This document shows, piece after piece, positions 59,737-64,000 of a stretch of DNA of 64,000 bases. The position numbers and the translations under genes were made by a program. Position 1 is the stretch's first letter; the number at the start of each line of letters is the position of its first letter. Below the pieces are notes generated by a model. The model was given only the letters and a program-made list of their open reading frames with translations. It searched no databases and had not been told where the DNA came from. This stretch comes from Antedon mediterranea. Its lineage: Eukaryota; Echinodermata; Crinoidea; Comatulida; Antedonidae. The DNA lies in contig NC_092678.1 in assembly GCF_964355755.1 (NCBI RefSeq), forward strand, positions 13,304,922 to 13,368,921. The letters run 5' to 3'.

Positions 59737-62328
59737 ATGTACAGTGCTGCACAGGCTGACGGTGACAAAATCAGCAGGATGAACGGACAAACAGTAAACA
59801 AAGAACGTAGTGTAGTGAAGCCAATCTTTTTGAAGGCTGATCAAATACCAATAGGAAAAAGCTTTTTCAAAGATGAAGACCTATGTATAGCCCTACTAAA
59901 AATAATTGCTGCAGAAAGTATAATCGGTGTTCAAAAAATACGGAACCTATGGCGAATTTATCTAAACTAGATGGTACGCTCGCTTCGCTCGCGTACCATC
60001 TAGGTCGTGCCCACAGATGGTTCTCGAATACACAGTAATTTCAGCGTAACAAAACTGGCGATTTCAAATGTACGTACCGCAGGACTATAATACATTGTCG
60101 TTTACAGAAACGAATAAATAGACACGATGATTTATGTAGTCAACTAAAATTAGCACCCTGGGAATTACTTCCGAAGGAGAAACTTATCACAAAATGAGTC
60201 CAAATTTTTGATTTGGACTCATTTAAAGAAACCCAATTTGTGTTTTGTATGTAACATTAGGGATGAGGGATGGGAAAGCGGATAGGTACAAAGAGGAACA
60301 ATTTTTAAATATATTTTTTATCCACTCAGTAACGAAATATTTTTTTCATGTTTTATAGGCCTATAAATAATATACCTATAAATAAAGTAAAACATTTGCG
60401 ATTTAATACTTTGTTAAAACTGTCACTGTCATAATCGATTGAAATATCAAAGTACATGTCACGATACACCACTACGACGTTTATATTATTGGTAATTATT
60501 AATTAATACAAACGTTGAGAAGGAACTGTCAGTATAAAGTTTATTTGTATATAATAATGTGTTTATATATCAGTAGAGCCTAACCACAATCTCAGTAATA
60601 AAGTTTATTTGTATATATTTTTATATTACATCTAACAGTATGAACATTCACAGTAAGAAATGTTCGATTCAAATGACGACCAAAAATAGTTAATAGGTAT
60701 TTACAGTATTGTCAAAGTATTGCAAGTTTATTCTCAAAGGGCCCATACCTACCGTATGTGTTAAACCAAGGGCTCATAAATTTACCTACTTGTGTTAAAC
60801 CAAACTCTGGGATGTTCCATTCATCGCAAATCAATACATTTGTATAATCGTATATTAAATCTATCAAAATAGTATTTTTTTAAGAAAATCGGCCTGTCTT
60901 CAACATTCTGATGCTGTACTCTAGCTGTTCAATCAGTTTTCAGCTATTAAAAACAATTATCGTAGGAGGAGATAGGAAAATGCGAAGCCTCCTCGCATTT
61001 TTGTGGCGGGTATTTTTCAAGATGGACATCCATTAGACAGTGCATACCACGATCGGAAAACACCCCTATTTGGGGCAAATCGTTGAACCTAAATTCGTTT
61101 TAATCGTCAATAACTAATTACCTAACTCAATTTAATTAGTAAACAGGGTTATGTCAGATGGTTAAAATCAGTACCGAAAGTATGAACCAACTTTATATAC
61201 CATCGAGTAAAAATTCTATAAATTAACCGAGATTTATCGAATTTTGCCCTTACGTAAATTTATATTATAGATAATAGAAATGATAGAGTGAAACTAATTA
61301 CGAATGGACTAAACATTAGGAATTGTAATATTACAATTCATGATAAAAATCCTTATTTGGCATACAACAACATGGAAACAACGAGAATAGTCATAAAGGA
61401 TATACCATTATCGGTTGCTGACGTAGAGATTGCTAGCAAGTTGAAAGCGCTAGGATGCAAACCAATATGAGATGTTACAAGGCTAAAAATAAGGGTTAAT
61501 GGTCAGTTAACCAGCTGGCTAAACGGTGACAGAGCTGTCGTTGTAGAAAAGCTAAAATCGCCAATACCAAGACAGATAATAATAAATGGTTTTAGAGCAC
61601 GGGCTTTTCATGACGGTCAGGAAGTGAATTGCAACAAATTTACAAAGACTGGGCATTTAGCTTTTCAATGCAAAGCTGATATAATCTGTTTCAAGTGTCA
61701 TTTACCAGGGCATACTAGGGACAGATGTAATGTTGAAGCGCATAATGTATCATCATCTGGTTCACCTGGTGCATACATTAATAAAGTTTGGGAATCGGTT
61801 TTTAACTTTGAAAACCCAACAAATAATAATGCTAACGATAACCACTACGGGAAAAGAGCTACGGTACAATCTGATACAGAAACACATGATGAAGTGTTTA
61901 GTATTGATGGAAGTAGTGAATCATCAGATGATGAAAATGCGCAGAAAGAAACAAGTGTGATCACTATAGAACAACACACAAACCAAAATGAGCAGGAAGA
62001 TGATGACAGAGAGGAGCAGAGAGAAGAGCAGGAAGTAGACGAAAGAGAGGAGGAGGAAGTTGAAGAAGGAGAGGAACAAGAAGTACCGGGGAGAAAGTAC
62101 CAGAAAGCTGAAGAAAGAGAGGAGCAGGAAGTTGGGGAAAGAGAGGAGCATGAACAGAAGAAGGTAACTGACTACTTTGAAAAAAGTATGCAAAAAAGTA
62201 AAAGTGTTAGCACAAACAAGAAAGCAGCGAGAGATCTGAAGGAACAGTCCGGAAATGAAGGCAGGACAGAAGAAAAAACAAAGAGTATTGAAAAAAGAAG
62301 TTTAAGAAAGAGAAACAAAAACAAGTAA
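59737..62328 (+). pseudogene. Tx1/L1-like LINE ORF1, split by a Helitron
   Basis: Two pieces, 59737-59966 and 61272-62328, in one frame. The middle section (TRIVIKDIPLSVADVEIASK and RQIIINGFRARAFHDGQ) looks like a nucleic-acid-binding fold. CNKFTKTGHLAFQC and CFKCHLPGHTRDRC are two CCHC-type knuckles. The C-terminus is a long Glu/Arg-rich low-complexity tail ending RKRNKNK. The protein would act as an RNA-binding chaperone. A TGA at 61468-61470 breaks the frame in addition to the Helitron. ATG 59737 is the first in frame. Confidence 0.75.
59967..61271 (-). mobile_element. Helitron family copy D (1305 bp), inserted in LINE ORF1
   Basis: CTAG end at 59967 and TC end at 61271. The left flank ends in A and the right starts with T. 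Deleting the element joins AA|T into one codon and the LINE ORF1 frame continues, so the boundaries and the lack of target duplication are shown directly by the sequence. Confidence 0.9.
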
Positions 62329-62393
62329 TTTAATCTTAATAATATGTATTCTAAATATTGTAATTTCCCTAGGAAGCTCTTTACTCTAATCTT

Positions 62394-64000
62394 ATGAATT
62401 TACATTGTATAACACTAAACGTTAGAGGAGCTAGAAATATAAATAAGCAACATAAGCTATTCCAATGGGTAAAAGATCAAAAAGCGGATATATGTCTGCT
62501 TCAGGAAACCCATCTAACAAATGAGATTATTAATAAATCAAACTTTGTTTGGGAAGGTGAAGCGATCCATAGTATAGGTAATTCACATAGTAGAGGAGTG
62601 TCGATACTATTACGAAAAGGTCTTGAATGCAAAATTGTTAAAAAGTTTACTGATATTGATGGAAGATATATATTTCTTAATTTAATGATAAATGAAAATG
62701 AATTGGACATTATAAATATTTATGCTCCTAATGAAAGCAAAAATAGAAGTGCATTCTTTAGGACCATACACAAATGTTACAATGACTTTGATGGAGGGAA
62801 GGGTAATTCTATCATTCTAGGTGGAGATCTGAATTGCATCATGAATATTGACATTGACCAAAAAGGTAGCGCAAATAGGTCTGATAAATCTGTTTTTACG
62901 ATTAAAAACCTAATGAAAAATTTAAATTTAAATGATATTTGGAGATCCAAAAACATGAATAAGCGACAATTTACGTGGCGTAAGAGATTTTACAACATTT
63001 TCCGTAGGCTGGATTACTGGTTAATATCAGAAGATCTCATTTCAAATGGAGATGTTTTAGCCTGTGACATTCGTCCAGCTATTCTCACAGATCACCAGGC
63101 GATATCAATTAAAATAGATTTGCATGAAAACAAACGCGGTCCTGGTTTATGGATGTTCAACAATAGCTTTCTGAAAGATGAAACATTTACAAAATTAGTA
63201 ATTAAAATAATTGGTGTTTCAATACTAAAAAATAATAGAGAACCTGTAAGTGCAAGTTTGCTATGGGAGCTTGTAAAACAAAAATAAAAGAATTTTCAAT
63301 TGCATACGGAAAACAAAAGAATAAAAACCAGAATAAAAGGAAAGAAAAATTACAAAAACAAATAAAAAACTTAAATGAAACAATTATGAATACTCAAAAT
63401 TGTGATATAACCATTGAAAATATAATTGAAAACAAAAAAATAGAGCTTGAAAACATTTATAATGTAGAAGCAAAAGGCGCGCAAATTAGGTCCAGAGTAA
63501 AATGGATAGAGGAAGGCGAGCGGAATACAAAATACTTTCTTGGGTTAGAAAGATCCAAAAGTAAAAAGAAACACATAAAAAGTTTAATTACTAAAGATGG
63601 GAGCTTAGCAAAGAGCCCAATTGATATTTTAAAGGAACAAATACAACATTTCGAAGGTTTATACGCAAAAAATGTCATAAACCCTGGAAAAATTAATAAA
63701 TACCTTTGTAATTCTATTATAAACAAGCTTTCAGAAATAGAAAAAGAAAATTGTGAAGGTTACGTCACTATTGATGAGTGTAAAAAGGCCATTTCAATGA
63801 TGGAAAAAAATAAAACACCTGGATCGGATGGTCTAAGTGTTGAATTTTATGTGTTCTTTTGGAATAATATTAAACATTTAATTTGCGATGCGTTTAAATG
63901 AAAGTTATAATTCTCAAGAATTATCCTTTTCGCAAAAACGAGGTGTAATCACCCTTTTGTTCAAGGATGGAGAAAGAGAAAATTTGAATAATTGGCGTCC
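62394..64000 (+). pseudogene. Tx1/L1-like LINE ORF2: endonuclease and RT start, runs off window
   Basis: 62394-63287 encodes an AP-type endonuclease: MNLHCITLNVRGARN, ICLLQETHLT, GVSILLRKGL, IINIYAPNE, ILGGDLNCIM, FTWRKRF..FRRLDYWLIS and TDHQAISIKI (the SDH-like end). The frame changes near 63263-63287 to 63263-63901 with RSRVKWIEEGERNTKYFLGL and MEKNKTPGSDGLSVEFYVFF, the linker and RT block of the L1/Tx1 clade. It shifts again near 63895 into FSQKRGVITLLFKDGE, then the window ends. ORF2 follows ORF1 by 65 bases. Two frameshifts mark it as inactive unless they are sequencing errors. Confidence 0.85.

Noticed and set aside
61924-62193. Minus-strand 89-codon Leu/Phe-rich ORF resembling a membrane protein
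   Set aside because: It is the antisense shadow of the Glu/Arg-rich tail of LINE ORF1.
1-64000. CRISPR arrays, bacterial operons, Shine-Dalgarno sites
   Set aside because: Spliced genes, SINE, LTR and LINE elements show this is eukaryotic nuclear DNA; no CRISPR-like spaced repeats were found.

Overview
This is an AT-rich eukaryotic (metazoan) window. It has GT-AG introns, CUB and leucine-rich-repeat exons, and a dense, layered load of transposable elements. The many TAGGCCTA-rich low-complexity patches, the tRNA-derived SINE and the mix of BEL/Pao, Penelope-like, Helitron and Tx1/L1-like elements suggest an echinoderm or other ambulacrarian; that is an inference with no marker gene behind it. 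Coding density is low. Most ORFs over 60 codons are chance or transposon debris.

Layout. 1-12750: LINE fragments (about 1178-2045, 4440-5240, 8774-9930), a Harbinger-like MITE (3024-3695) and a 2.8 kb foldback element with very long inverted arms (5686-8508). 12754-15777: a roughly 200 bp tandem array built from AACGTT-containing sub-repeats. 15835-21051 (+): a 13-exon gene, all junctions in phase, for a 734-residue DDE-transposase-like protein. 21228-23875 (-): a convergent, apparently broken gene for a P2X7-ballast-like zinc domain, whose long intron holds another foldback element (22214-23307). 25256-32293: a defective BEL/Pao LTR retrotransposon on the minus strand, split by a Penelope-like element (27302-29483) with a 12 bp target duplication. 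33340-42700: MITEs, a Helitron carrying a nested Harbinger-type MITE (36896-39343), a tRNA-derived SINE and a truncated Helitron.

43188-56773 (+): a secreted or membrane protein gene with signal peptide, CUB, LRRNT and LRR exons. One intron holds two Helitron copies; the next holds a minus-strand coiled-coil gene and LINE debris. 57000-59000: minus-strand LINE remnants. 59737-64000: a Tx1/L1-like LINE on the plus strand, interrupted in ORF1 by a fourth Helitron copy and cut off by the window end.

The observation most worth following is the tail-to-tail pair made of the DDE-like gene and the P2X7-ballast-domain gene, with stop codons 177 bp apart. It may be a two-gene mobile unit or a recurrent partnership. 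Helitron copy D gives internally checkable boundaries: taking it out leaves an A|T junction and an uninterrupted LINE reading frame.
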